Notes under the pieces: model-generated
Seen by the model: only the letters and a program-made list of their open reading frames with translations
The model's database searches: none
What the model was told of the DNA's origin: nothing
Position numbers and translations under genes: made by a program
DNA from: Isoetes taiwanensis
Taxonomy: Eukaryota; Streptophyta; Lycopodiopsida; Isoetales; Isoetaceae
Length of the DNA stretch: 64,000 nucleotides
Direction of reading: 5' to 3'
NCBI GenBank assembly: GCA_021234155.1
Contig: JAJEKV010000386.1
Coordinates: 53,931-117,930 of the forward strand
In this document: piece by piece, positions 36,426-46,899 of the stretch
How the letters are laid out: every line of letters starts with the position of its first letter
How positions within the stretch are numbered: position 1 is the first letter of the stretch

Positions 36426-39400
36426 TCAGAAGCTACAGTCTGACACACTTGAGGATAAAATAAACGGCATATATGTAGTTTTTGTGTTCTGTTCTATTCT
36501 ATGCTCTTTACCTGGCCCGATGTGTATTTTCAAGATTACAAAACAAGGTTTTCACTTGGCAATCCCGCGCAATGTGACCTGGCCTTCCACAAGTATAACA
36601 TAGTCCAGCACGTCCGTTTCCATTTCGGCACTCACGAGCAAAATGGCCAATCTGGAGAAACCACTAAATCAAATTAACTGTACGTGGACATCATCTTCAA
36701 CAGATAATCAGCGTTGGGAAAGTCTCAGAAAAAATGCATGACCTCAAAACTAATCTTTCCAACTACACCACAAATTTCACTAACTTCTTCACACAGCCCC
36801 AGGCCTTCGTGATCTTTCACAAAGTTATCCTCATGACTAACCTTTCCGCAGGTGTAACATTTGATGGCACTTGTTGCATCATTATGCCCCTGATATACAT
36901 GATGGGAGTACGTTCTTCGCATCTGGGGGCCAAACGAATTGCCTGCTTCTCTCTCCCTTGCAGTAATGGCCTACATATTTGCTACAAATATTATCACATA
37001 TAGAACTTCTGAAATATGGAGTTTCTGCAACATTCCAATATAAAATCAACCTGAGAAGATGAAACCACTTCTTCGTTCCTGTTATCTTTCAGCGCAACAG
37101 TTATCCTCTAAAAACAGTATTGCCTAGTTAGTATAAATGTTACACAGTCAAATTATACCAAAAAGCAGCACCTCAAAAGATTCTCTAATGTCCAACAACG
37201 GCTCAGGTTGGCAAGCTTTGTTATCTTCTTTCCTTCTATCATCTCCATGAAGAACTACAAGAACAAAGGTGAAGACTTAAATGATCAAAGACATCTGTTG
37301 TGCCTGTGTATAAAATTGCATTTAATGAAGATCTCCTTATGCTTGCACTTACTTAAGGGACCTTATACCTTTTCTCCTCACATCAGATTTTTGTTGTAGC
37401 TCGTTATGCGACGAGCATCAGCACCCTGGCGTGTTTTTCTTCAAGGACTAACTTCCGTTTTCCTTCCTCCGGCCAGGGCTGCAAAAGGTTGCTCCAAATA
37501 TTTAAATAACAGTCTTAAAAATGTCATAGATAGCATAACATTACCTGACGGTAAGTTCTAATGCGGTATAGGTTTCTTCCCTTTATTAGCAATGGATGCA
37601 AAGGATGCAATGCCTTGGAACCCTTGCTCCATAGGACTTCTATCTTGAAACCAAGCAATCAACAATTGAAATTGCCTAATGAGTATACACACCTAGGTAG
37701 TCGGATCCTCTTTAGATCAACCAAGAAGAGACATAAATATTAATACTAGGCTTACAGTAAATGTATGTTGCTGCTTTGAGGCACCATAGCTTTCTTTCAC
37801 AACTCGCCCTGCAATGACCCGCTCCCCAATAAAAGAACCTTTGGAACTTCTTGATGCCAGATCATATCTGAAGAACCATATTCATACCATGTAATTAAAA
37901 CCAGAATTTATAAGTACACACACATCAGCCAGAGAAGAGGAGTTCCCATGCAAATGGAGAGTTGTTGGTTTGCAACCATACAATGGGCAGCTAGTGATGC
38001 TAGACAACTATCATAATGAAAAGATGGGAGGTGGACTTTTAAGACATTCTCTTCTAACCAGATGCCCATCTACTTGGTGAACAACTTTAAATATATATGC
38101 CTTGTATAATAAATACAAGTAATGTCTTAGAGTGTCTCCTTGACCAGTTATTGTCAAAACCATGCAAGCTCCTTTACACAAACTCTTAGGACTGCGCATA
38201 GAGAAGTCGAGGTAAAGTAGAGTCCAATTACTTAAAACTGACATAAGCCTGTTGATATTAAATGGCAATAAAAGCCGGCCAGAACTAGCTGGATAACTGG
38301 TCCCATATCTAGATTCTTTAAGCTTTTGTTGCTATACAGGATGCTGCCAATTTATAATGGAACCATTTGCTAGTAACTGACACCTGATTGATTTAACTTA
38401 TGGCTAGAACTAATATGCATATTATGTTAATGCACTTCAATGATTATTGGCCAGTACATGCAATGCATGAATAATTTGCATCCTTTTTCTTGAACTGACA
38501 TCTTCAGAATAACTTCATATTAAGGATGGCACTTGTTTAGTTTGATCTATTTGAAATACCATGCATATTACACCTATTCACTCCAAGTTCAATGTGATTA
38601 TTAATTATCATGTGCCTACATTGATTTTCCATCCATACGCACTCGCATTAAGCCCAACAAATACATAATCTGCACCCAGAAATGATGTCTTCCAAACGTA
38701 AAAGAGTCAAAATCTCCCAAACATGCCTGAATGAAAGGTGAGCTAGACAACATGGATAATTCCACTCCACTTAATCCTCTTGGACAATAAACATCTTGTA
38801 AGTATTGTACAACTGATAAGTCCCACCAATTTCTTCCACCAACAGTCTTTTAGTTGCAAATTAGTGATCTTGAATGTGATACACATAATGGTTGTAAGAA
38901 GCAAATTTTATAGACGCTATTTTCTAATTAGAAAAGGACAAGGAATGTAAACGACGAAGTTACCTTTCGTATACTTTTTGTGTAAAAAGAACGACATCAT
39001 CCCGACAAACGTCGCCTTCAATACAAGACAGTTACAACTTTTGGTGAACTTCATTGTACAACCAGAAAAAATAATAAGTGCCAAACCTGTACAATCTATA
39101 GTAAACGATGATTTTCCATATTTTTCTTCACCGCGCCCACTTTTAATTCTGTCATAATACCATTTGTTTCACTTGAGCAATAGAAATTGAGCAGCATACC
39201 ACCTTCAATAAAAAGACAAATGATGACTGTGAATAGGGGTAATATGATACTCAATGTGTTCTTGAATGCGTTCAATCAGAACTTTCTTTGTTCCTGTTAA
39301 GCGCAGCCTATGTTTCCGCAGATAAGCTTTGCACTGATCGATTTTCAGCCTTTCCAGATCACCACCTATCCTCAATTGCCAACAATTTAACAATGGCCGC

Positions 39401-40408
39401 ATGATCTAGAAATATGATTACAGGTACTTAGTGGTACTTACCTTCAATAATTGATAGAGCTTCTTCGAGTAATATCTCGTCCTTCGGGCACAGAGATTTT
39501 ATGTCAGAAATGTCGCTATCGACAGAACACATACTACTTTCTGTGTCACAATCAGTGTCATGATCATCCTCATTGATTTCACTGCAGTCACATGACACAA
39601 ATGCAAATTATGAGGGCAACATACTTCTGACAGCTAAATCAGAATTGAAAATATCTTGTCAACAAATTAAAAGTCCCACTGTACAAAAGCATAGGTAGCA
39701 GTTTAAAAATAATAGGGATGTATTAGAATTTTATCGGTAGCCTTTTTATGATAAACAGATGAAGAAAAACACACTCATGCCAAGCTTCCATAGTTTATTG
39801 CTCTATTTTAATATAGGCATAAAACACAAATTGAGACTACCTCGGACGTTCCTGGTCCTGATTTTTTCTAGTAACCATAATGAAGAGAACTGCATGCAAC
39901 CCATTTGGCAGCCCAAGGTCCATAGACATCTCCTGCATCAATTTTCCATAAATCAATTAAAATTGGATGACAAAAACACGTAGGAATTCTGTTATTATAA
40001 CATTACATTGAGGTCCCTGCTTGAGTAGTGCAAGTCATCTGCAGGAGAACGGACGACTATATTGGCAGGAATACTTATTTCTTTCTCATCAAGTTTTATC
40101 ACTAGAAATGACACTCGTTGTATCAGCATATCTATGGCATCGATGTAAAAAACCCAATAATTTCCACTTACCTACAGAACTGATTGCATTTTTTCCCTTT
40201 GAAGGACAATGTTCTGCAACTTAAAGGAAAAAACTATCATTTTCATTTTACTTTAATTTACTCACAGCGTTGTCAAAAACCATGAATTTGAATACGGTGC
40301 ACAGCTCTTGTAGGAACTTAGCTACCTGTCATCAGAAATACTAGTTTACTTACCTGTGTTGCCATCGAGGATCGAGAGCATGGAGTTGAGGTCTAGCCTT
40401 GTCTCCAT
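36426..40408 (-). CDS. SAP-domain, CCHC zinc-knuckle protein gene, copy B3 (most complete)
   Basis: Likely a nuclear nucleic-acid-binding protein: SAP domains bind DNA and CCHC knuckles bind single-stranded nucleic acid. Minus-strand exons with GT-AG borders: 40,354-40,408 ([18 protein letters not shown], candidate start); acidic exon 39,442-39,581; SAP exon about 39,200-39,405 ([34 protein letters not shown]); 39,087-39,148 ([18 protein letters not shown]); 38,964-39,015 ([12 protein letters not shown]); 37,756-37,867 (RYDLASRS then [20 protein letters not shown]); 37,545-37,643 ([20 protein letters not shown]); 37,353-37,478; 37,051-37,107; 36,842-36,970 and 36,512-36,651 (two knuckles). 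The SAP-to-KESYGA order resembles plant proteins annotated as zinc finger CCCH domain protein 62-like. A frameshift near 37,395-37,430 and phase conflicts at the SAP exon leave it uncertain whether this copy is functional. Confidence 0.75.
36512..36970 (-). other. Two CCHC zinc knuckles, the first split by an intron
   Basis: Exon 36,842-36,970 ends CYTCGK at the donor, and the next exon 36,512-36,651 begins IGHFAREC. Splicing therefore rebuilds C-X2-C-X4-H-X4-C exactly at the junction. The second knuckle, [14 protein letters not shown], lies wholly in the downstream exon. Both have perfect spacing. Stop codon usage downstream (candidate TGA at 36,426-36,428) is less sure. Confidence 0.8.
39582..40353 (-). 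other. Intron region of the SAP/CCHC gene with an undefined exon
   Basis: Exon 1 ends in phase 1 and the acidic exon needs a phase-2 partner, so at least one exon should lie here. A weak candidate follows an acceptor near 39,938 ([11 protein letters not shown] on the minus strand) but I cannot confirm it. Confidence 0.35.
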
Positions 40409-41660
40409 ATTACGCCCAAATGTGAGGAAGCTTTCCCGCTGTTCTACGATTGGTTTCTGAGTTTAAATATTCCCTCCTTTACTTTTGGCGTTTATTAACT
40501 TAAGGTAAAATTTTGAGCCCTCTAAAAGGCCCCGTCAATAAAATACCACTCTTTTCTTTAAGTGCTAGGCAGTGTATGGCAAAGTATTTTAAACGAACAG
40601 GAAAATTTCCTACTAGGCGTGGGATGAACAGGCATCTACAAATTTGAATGGGATTTATCCTAGTAATAAAATTTTGGTTCGGAAAATTTCCTTCAAATCT
40701 CAAAAATAAAAGGATATTAAAACAAATTTATAGCACAGGTTCAAGACCAGGTAACGAATCCTCTCCCATGCTGCTGTGTACTCGCATTTGGCATGTATCT
40801 GAATGTGGCAGTGGAATTGACAGTGAAGAATGCGGAATTGATAGTGAAGAATACGGAAGCTGTTGCAACAGTGCAGAATGCGGAAGCTGTTGAAGAAATC
40901 AATTTCCAGAGCAGGGAAGGCAGTAAAAGCTTAAATCCGGTTGTAACAGCAATCGTTTGTCTGATTTAACCCTTGTTTGGCAGAAACTGCTATAGGGAAA
41001 AAAGGACTCACCTCATGAAAACGTAGTTGCAGATGCCGAAGTCGTTTGAATTGAATCGAAGCCTCAAGAATCGATGATTGATCTCAGATGAATAGAATCG
41101 ATTGCTGCTGGATTTTGGTGCCGAATCCAGTTCCGCATAAGCGAACCGTCCGCCAAGAATTTCTGAATCCGTCCGCCAAGAATTCTGATGCTTGGGAATT
41201 TTGTTTTTTTCTTCTTTTTTTGTTAAATTGGCCTTTTCGTTACCATTATTAAATCAATAATTATTAGAGGTAGTTAGCAATAATAATTATTAGAGTATTA
41301 GAGGTAGGTTAAGGTTAGACGTAGGAATATAAGCCATAAAGAAAATATATACAAGCTACCCTTATAAAAATAAAAAAAAATCCTACAACTTTTTTTTTTA
41401 CCAGAAAAAATCCTACACATATAAATATGAGTCGGCTAAATCCTTATACGCCCTTTTTTTGATCGGCCGTATATCCTGCTATATTTTTTGGGAACCGGAA
41501 AATCATTTTTTGGACCGGAAAAACTGTGAAGCGCCTAGGACTTTGCCACACGTAGGTGCTAGGTAACCGGCCGGAAACCCCAAAATCCGGTACCAAACGT
41601 AAACCGGCGATTAGGGGAAATTCCGGTCTTGTTTTCCGGCATTTTTCATGTTTCTTGTTT
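40409..41660. other. 5' flank of the SAP/CCHC gene; no other gene seen
   Basis: Presumed promoter side of the minus-strand gene. Short imperfect repeats of gtgaagaatgcggaa-like sequence occur at about 40,815-40,895. A cluster of ccgg-containing repeats at about 41,490-41,640 (gaccggaaaa, aaccggccgg, aattccggtc) may be a decayed transposon end. Confidence 0.3.
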
Positions 41661-41669
41661 CTTGTATCT

Positions 41670-42120
41670 GCTGCATTCCCTGTTCAAGATCATTCGGCAT
41701 TCCCTGTTTCTTGAGGACAGAGAAGGAAATGGGGTTTATTGAAAATGGATTTGCCTAATCTGAGAAGCTGTGGAGCGCAATCATCCAAGAAGCCGGGAAA
41801 GCAACGGCTAGTAAAAGACAAACGATGGGAAAATTTTCCAGACCTGGTGCATCAAAGAAGGGTATGAACGGCAGATTTGACTACTAGGCAGAAGGATTAA
41901 GCTGATTGAAGCGGTTATCTTGTCTCAATAACAGGGGATTTGGCCGGCCGCTGCAAACGCGAACAGGGGATCTGTCGAATGCTCTTGAACAAGGAGTTGC
42001 CCTGAATGCTCTTGAACAGGGAATGCTCTTGAACAGGAAATGCCGAATGATCTTGAACAGGGGAGTTGCTCTTGAATGATCTTGAATGCTCTTGCCGAAT
42101 GATTTGGCCGAATGATCTGC
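41670..42120. repeat. Degenerate tandem and inverted repeats of a TGCTCTTGAACAGG unit
   Basis: From about 41,965 to 42,110 the string tgctcttgaacagggaatg and variants (tgatcttgaacagg) recur about eight times at irregular 17-35 bp spacing. At 41,671-41,712 the reverse complement occurs (cattccctgttcaagatcat), giving an inverted partner about 300 bp away. Confidence 0.65.
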
Positions 42121-42129
42121 TGGATGCAC

Positions 42130-42715
42130 TGCGCTGCCCTGTCGGATGCACTACCCTGTGCTGCCGCTCAAATGAAATGGGAAAATAGAGTCCTCGAGCT
42201 ATGGCGGCGCTGTAAGCGGTGCCACCAGAGACAGATAAACCAAAAATTACCGAAATAAATAAATGGGGAATATTCGAGAAATGTCCCCTAAACAGCGGTT
42301 TACGTTTTAAGAACTCTAAAAATGACCTTTTTGGATTCCAACCTCGAAAGTGCGCATTGCAACAGCGCCTAACAGATTTCGCCCTCAACTTGCAGTAGGG
42401 AAGCTCGCATTCCGAAGTCTCATCTTAATTTGTAATAATTCCAACAGCATGGACGCGTTCAGGATAATGGGAGCTAGCCAAGGATCTGGTGAGTGGTCGA
42501 TCTATCAGTCAATGCATGCTTCCTGATGGGCATTCGACAGAATTTGCATATGTTCTTAGCTATAGATGACCTCTAAAGCCTAAGAACCTTAGCCATTAAC
42601 GAACGAACACTAATCATGTTGATTAGATTAGTTAGATTAGATTTGTTATTTCTGTTATTTTGATTTATTCTGTTGTATTATGATGGATGATATCCTTGTT
42701 TCGCATCTCTAGTGC
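42130..42715. other. No gene seen
   Basis: The minus-strand frame at 41,915-42,388 runs over the repeat above and is probably incidental. Nothing else is recognised. Confidence 0.3.
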
Positions 42716-43050
42716 TTGGGGAAGGGGGTTAGAGATCTAGAAGCCATGAATAGTATGCTCCTCGTGATAGACGTCATTAATTCCCATTAATATGCGGCCT
42801 GCGCATAAGAGCACACCCAGTTGTGGATGACGGGGCTAGACCCACTGACAAGAAAGGATTGTCCGGCTATAGTCAATCCCTTGGCGTGTAGCATCTACTG
42901 GAAGAATGTTGTGGGCTAGGCCTCATACCTTGCGACTGCGTGTGGACAAGGTATTGGCTCGACACTTGCTAGGTGGTGCGATGTCGGCCTCAATAAGGTT
43001 CAAGTCGTATATGGGCATGGGAGAACCGAGACCCTCTAGCTGAGTGTCAG
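42715..43050. repeat. Dispersed repeat, copy 2 (partner at 7.2-7.56 kb)
   Basis: Collinear with 7,215-7,560 through a dozen short matches, ending ggttcaagtc. Here it abuts the LINE ORF1-like frame, so the repeat may be part of, or have been the target for, that retroelement. Confidence 0.6.
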
Positions 43051-43059
43051 ATTTATGTG

Positions 43060-43718
43060 CCTTGCCCGTCCCCGCCATTGGCCCTAGCGCACTACTTTGG
43101 CGATTATGATTCGATGCTCTTTGAAGACTGCCCCTATTATTTTGCAGTAACTCGATACGTGTCTTTGTTAGGTTTCTCTGCTACCCCTATCAGCCTAACG
43201 TCATGTTTAATTCTATTCTGTTCTTCAAATTCCATGATGTGCGGTTTTATTCTATCAAAGGATTCCCATGCATCTAACTCAACATTCACCTTTTCTAAAT
43301 CAACCAACCTCTGCATGATCTTGGCCTTTTCTTCTTCAATTTCGTTTATCCTTCGTTGCATCTCCTCACTTGTCCTCTCGACCCCTTGTATCCTGATATC
43401 CATGCTGGATATGGCTATCTTGTTGCGATTAGCCGTTTCCGCCAGCGTATTGAGTGCGTCCATGCTTGGGATTCTGGCTTCCAGCTGCTTATTCATCTAG
43501 GCTAGGAAGTCCTTGAGGTCTTGCTGGCTCACTGGTGCTCTTGATGTATCCCCCCTTTTCTGTTGGCCGAGACTAGTGTGATCCGCCATCGAGCCTTGGG
43601 TGCAGTTTTCAGTGGCAATTTTCCTCCGGCTGACTGCGATAGAGCTTTCCTCTTGGTATCTTATTTCCTCCTTACGATGTATTATGCCACCTAAATGGTA
43701 CCTTATTTGAAAAACCAA
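43060..43718 (-). pseudogene. LINE ORF1-like coiled-coil protein, interrupted
   Basis: Two minus-strand frames (43,718-43,497 and 43,496-43,137) are in the same register and separated by one stop: SQQDLKDFLA, stop, MNKQLEARIPSMDALNTLAE. They form a long predicted coiled coil (RINEIEEEKAKIMQRLVDLE, then a heptad-like run) followed by HDVRLIGVAEKPNKDTYRVT. After a one-base shift it continues with AKIIGAVFKEHRIIIAKVVR. Coiled coil followed by a LIGV block is the layout of L1-type ORF1 proteins, which coat the element RNA. The alternative is an unrelated coiled-coil gene. Stop and shift mark it as defective. Confidence 0.5.
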
Positions 43719-43859
43719 TGGTGCGGAATTTGAATTAGTCGTGATTATTCTGCCCAGCTCTCTGTATTATTCGATTTGTTGTTTTGCATCATGTCCGCTG
43801 TTATGCATGTAATCTGGTATTTAGTAATTTCAGCCTGTTTTGAGAATAAGGACAGTAGG

Positions 43860-43995
43860 TTTTACCTTATCGTTCCTGCTGATTTGGGGAGGGGGGGAGG
43901 AGGGGTAACCCTCTCTGTACCAATCTAAGTTTTCTGGTAGTTGACTACCAAGGTATTTTATATATTGATTGATTTATTTATTTATTTATTTATCT
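43860..43995 (+). mobile_element. LINE-like 3' end with (TTTA)n tail
   Basis: G-rich run, then gggtaaccctctctgtaccaatctaag, a gttgactaccaagg block, and a terminal ttgattgatttatttattta repeat. A 3' region closing in a simple repeat is typical of non-LTR retrotransposons. It points in the opposite direction to the ORF1-like frame, so the two are not one intact element. Confidence 0.45.
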
Positions 43996-43999
43996 CTTT

Positions 44000-45100
44000 A
44001 TTCTTGTCATTTTGGTGATCCAGGTACCAGTTGGAGAGTCGAGCCCTCGCTATCCTGGTGTATGATGGAGGTTGGGCCTCTCTATCCTGTATCTTGTTTC
44101 ATCCGCCTTTTACTCATTTAAGTATATTATTTGCTCATTCTCGTTTAGGTGTACCTCTCTGCGTTCCTTGTCAAAGCATTTTGGACCTTTTGTTCCTCCA
44201 GATGTCTGTCGAGTAAGGGCCCTCGTCATTTGGATAGTTTATTCCTGTTATTATCTTTCCCCATCCATGTTTATTCGAATGTTGCTTCTACGCTTGATTG
44301 AGCTTCTTGCTGTCACCCTAGCTTTTTCCGACATCTATGGGCCTCCCTATTGCGATGATTTATATCCTCCATTGCATTCGCCACCTACAATCTTCCTGTC
44401 ATGCCCTCCCTATTGTCCGCAACCAGATTCGTGATTTTCGTCTATGGGTAGTATCCTTGATGCTGGCGACTCATCGCTTTCATTAGATATTTTGCTGTTA
44501 AAAGAGAAATTTTCTATCTACCTATCTATTCCCACAATCTTTCTACAGAATTTTTCTACAGAATTTCCTCTAACTCCCGAGTTATCAAAACTCATGTAAT
44601 TTAGGAAATTCGTGGTCAAGTAATATACAATTTTGAGTCTCCGTGTTCAGGAAGCGAGAATCAAAAATCATGTATGATACCGAGTTTTGTAACTTTTAAA
44701 ATAGAAAGAAGACCTGACTAAAGCGAGGAATCAAAGGCAGAAGAAAACCAAAAAGAGAAACACGAGAACAAAGGACAAAAACAAAAAGTCGAAGTCGCCC
44801 TCGACCTCTCCCATTCGAAGCTTACCTTTGCTTATCCACTTCTCAATCTCTACTTGCGGTAGTCTTGCTGCCGGGGTCTCCCCGATTTTCTTTTTTCTTC
44901 TCCACATTTCTTGCGGAGAGCTCGCATATATATTCGGGTTGGGTTTTTCTCGCAACAAATCATACATATTTTTCCGAAGTCTCCAACCAACAAATTGTGT
45001 TGGTAGTTATCATTTACGTATTGCGGCATTCATTTGTAGCCGGCTAAAGCATGTCATCATCCGTTCCTTATCATGCCTCGGATGAATCGTTTTTGTCCGT
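44000..45100. other. No gene recognised
   Basis: Plus-strand short open frames (44,031-44,434) are Ser/Leu/Pro-rich without domains. Confidence 0.25.
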
Positions 45101-45127
45101 AAAACCCCCATGATCTCCAGCCGAAGA

Positions 45128-45505
45128 TTATATCCGTGCATCTTTCATGGCTTGAGCATGATGAATCCTATCACAAAAAGTAATGAACCCGAGCCGGTTT
45201 AGGCAAGGCGAAAGCCCCTTTTCCGCATTGTAGGGAATCCTCTTCACATATACACCATGGTCTTCCGTCTTCCAACTCCGGGTTCCGGGGGACCGTGAGG
45301 TTTCCTGGGTTCCCGATCTTTGACCGCTTCCTTGGTGCTGATTCGCATTGGGCTGCATCTCTATCACCTTCTTGCCCCTGTCCATGCTCTTTCTGGCGCC
45401 CGAATTCTCTAAGTTGAAGTGGAGACTTGTTCTATGAGGATATCTACCCCCGTGTTTTGCAAGAACTCTAAACCTTCGGAAGTGGAAAGCTTGACCTTCT
45501 CTCAT
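45128..45505 (-). other. Open frame with an RRM-like tail, possibly retroelement-derived
   Basis: The 125-residue minus-strand frame begins MREGQAFHFRRFRVLAKHGG, has a polar Gln/Ser/Gly middle, then HGVYVKRIPYNAEKGLSP and LNRLGFITFCDRIHHAQAMK. The VYVKRIP and GFITF strings resemble the two RNP motifs of an RRM fold, as found in some plant LINE ORF1 proteins, but the spacing between them is too short for a normal RRM. It could be chance; no neighbours support it. Confidence 0.3.
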
Positions 45506-46860
45506 GGGCTTGTATTTTTATAGTCCGATTACATTTAGGGTTAGCCTCCTTCTTCCGCCTTTTTTTTTGATCGTCTCTATTAATTATTAGTCTTGTCTTG
45601 TCTGCCTGCGATATCGTTATTCATTATTTTGCATTATATGTGTGGAGAGGGATATCGTAGTTGTACCCTAACCGCTTTCCAGCGACATCATTACCACGGG
45701 CTCCTAAGTCTACGGGTTAATCATTATGACTATCAGCCCATAAATGCAGTGACCTCAAACGAATTTATTGTTCCAATCTTAGCACCCTTCACAACTGTTA
45801 GTATGTCAGTCATAAATGCTAGTTTAACGCTCTTATGGCCTTCCCTAGCCGTTCCTCTCGTCCCCGTTGTCTAATGATGTGGATGCCACGTTACCCTGCT
45901 CCTGTCAATCTAGTCGGATTTTTATGTGTAATTTGGGATGTCGATTATAGGAAAGCTGGCGCCCACCCAAATTCAAAAGCGTAAAACAAGCCACAGAAGG
46001 CCATGCAAACAACACACATGTAATACAAAAATTGGAGCTTAAATTTGGTGTTGGGCGGTTCGATGATAGAAAAAACCATATACAGGAATCACTTACTCGA
46101 TATGCCTCTTTGGTAGCTTGACCATGTTTGCCTTTGTTTGGCTTCTCATATAGTGCACATTGATTTTAGAATTAGACTCACATGAATATGATAAGACTTC
46201 ATAGATAGGCTCTCAATAATCTCAGCAGATTTTCTACAATGGTGGGTAATCGCATACCTATTGAAAGCTTACCACGAAATAAAAAAAAACTTTGCCCTTT
46301 TAAATTTTTGAGGAAAAGCCCTAATGATAAGCCCTCGCAAGCGCTTTGACAAATGTAAGTTTGAATAGACGCTCTCATAAAAAGTCCACAAATGCGGAAG
46401 TCAAAGTCAGCTGCCATCCTGTACCTGCACATCATCAATACTAGAACAAGACGTGAAAGAAAAACCTCTCGAAGTTGAGGGGCTGATTACGCATGCCATA
46501 CGACAAAACAATAAATAGAGGGGTGGTTATGCATGCCACAAAACAATTACGTTAAAACAATAAAATAAAAAAAGGGGGAGGGGGTGTCATGAACCCACGA
46601 AAACAAAGGAAAAATATGTGGAAAATAATGCAAGAGATATGGAAGAAATATGCCAAGATCGGCAAAGAATATGATATATGAAGGGAATCAAGAGTACAAT
46701 GGGTCAAGGAATAGCGGGGAACATAGAGACGAGATGCTAGAAGGCTCAAGGCTGGTGTTGAACTGGAATAGTTCGACAAGAAGGAGATGCCTCCTTATAT
46801 ATGAAGGCCAACGGTCAAGATCGCGCCACTCCAATGGATGAGATCATGCAAAGTGTCGCG
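45506..46860. other. No gene recognised
   Basis: Only short unfamiliar frames. A G-rich patch (46,571-46,587) and general AT-richness are seen. Confidence 0.25.
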
Positions 46861-46870
46861 CATGCATGTA

Positions 46871-46892
46871 GGTTCTAGAATATTCTAGAACC
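46871..46892. promoter_or_regulatory. Perfect palindromic heat-shock-element-like site
   Basis: A 22-bp perfect palindrome whose central 18 bases, 46,873-46,890, read TTCTAGAATATTCTAGAA. This is four alternating nTTCn/nGAAn units with exact 5-bp phasing, the consensus for trimeric heat-shock factor binding. No obvious heat-shock gene lies nearby on either side, so any function would be in a repeat or an unannotated transcript. Confidence 0.5.
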
Positions 46893-46899
46893 TCTTGGA

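Larger units (their letters stand above)
29685..39150. repeat. Large duplicated segment, copy S2
   Basis: Second copy of S1 in the same orientation. The A2b-C-MITE-B3 part (about 32,820-39,150) is almost base-for-base like 16,640-22,983. The RecX-A2a part (29,685-32,815) is clearly more diverged from 13,460-16,631. This uneven divergence implies either later gene conversion of the right part or two separate duplication steps. Confidence 0.88.

Noticed and set aside
36725-36922. 65-residue minus-strand open frame read as one small gene
   Set aside because: It crosses the donor after CYTCGK; the part beyond is intron. It is an exon of the SAP/CCHC gene, not a separate gene.
41884-42388. 157-residue minus-strand open frame
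   Set aside because: Mostly translated degenerate repeat (TGCTCTTGAACAGG units), Ser/Arg/Phe-biased, no domain.
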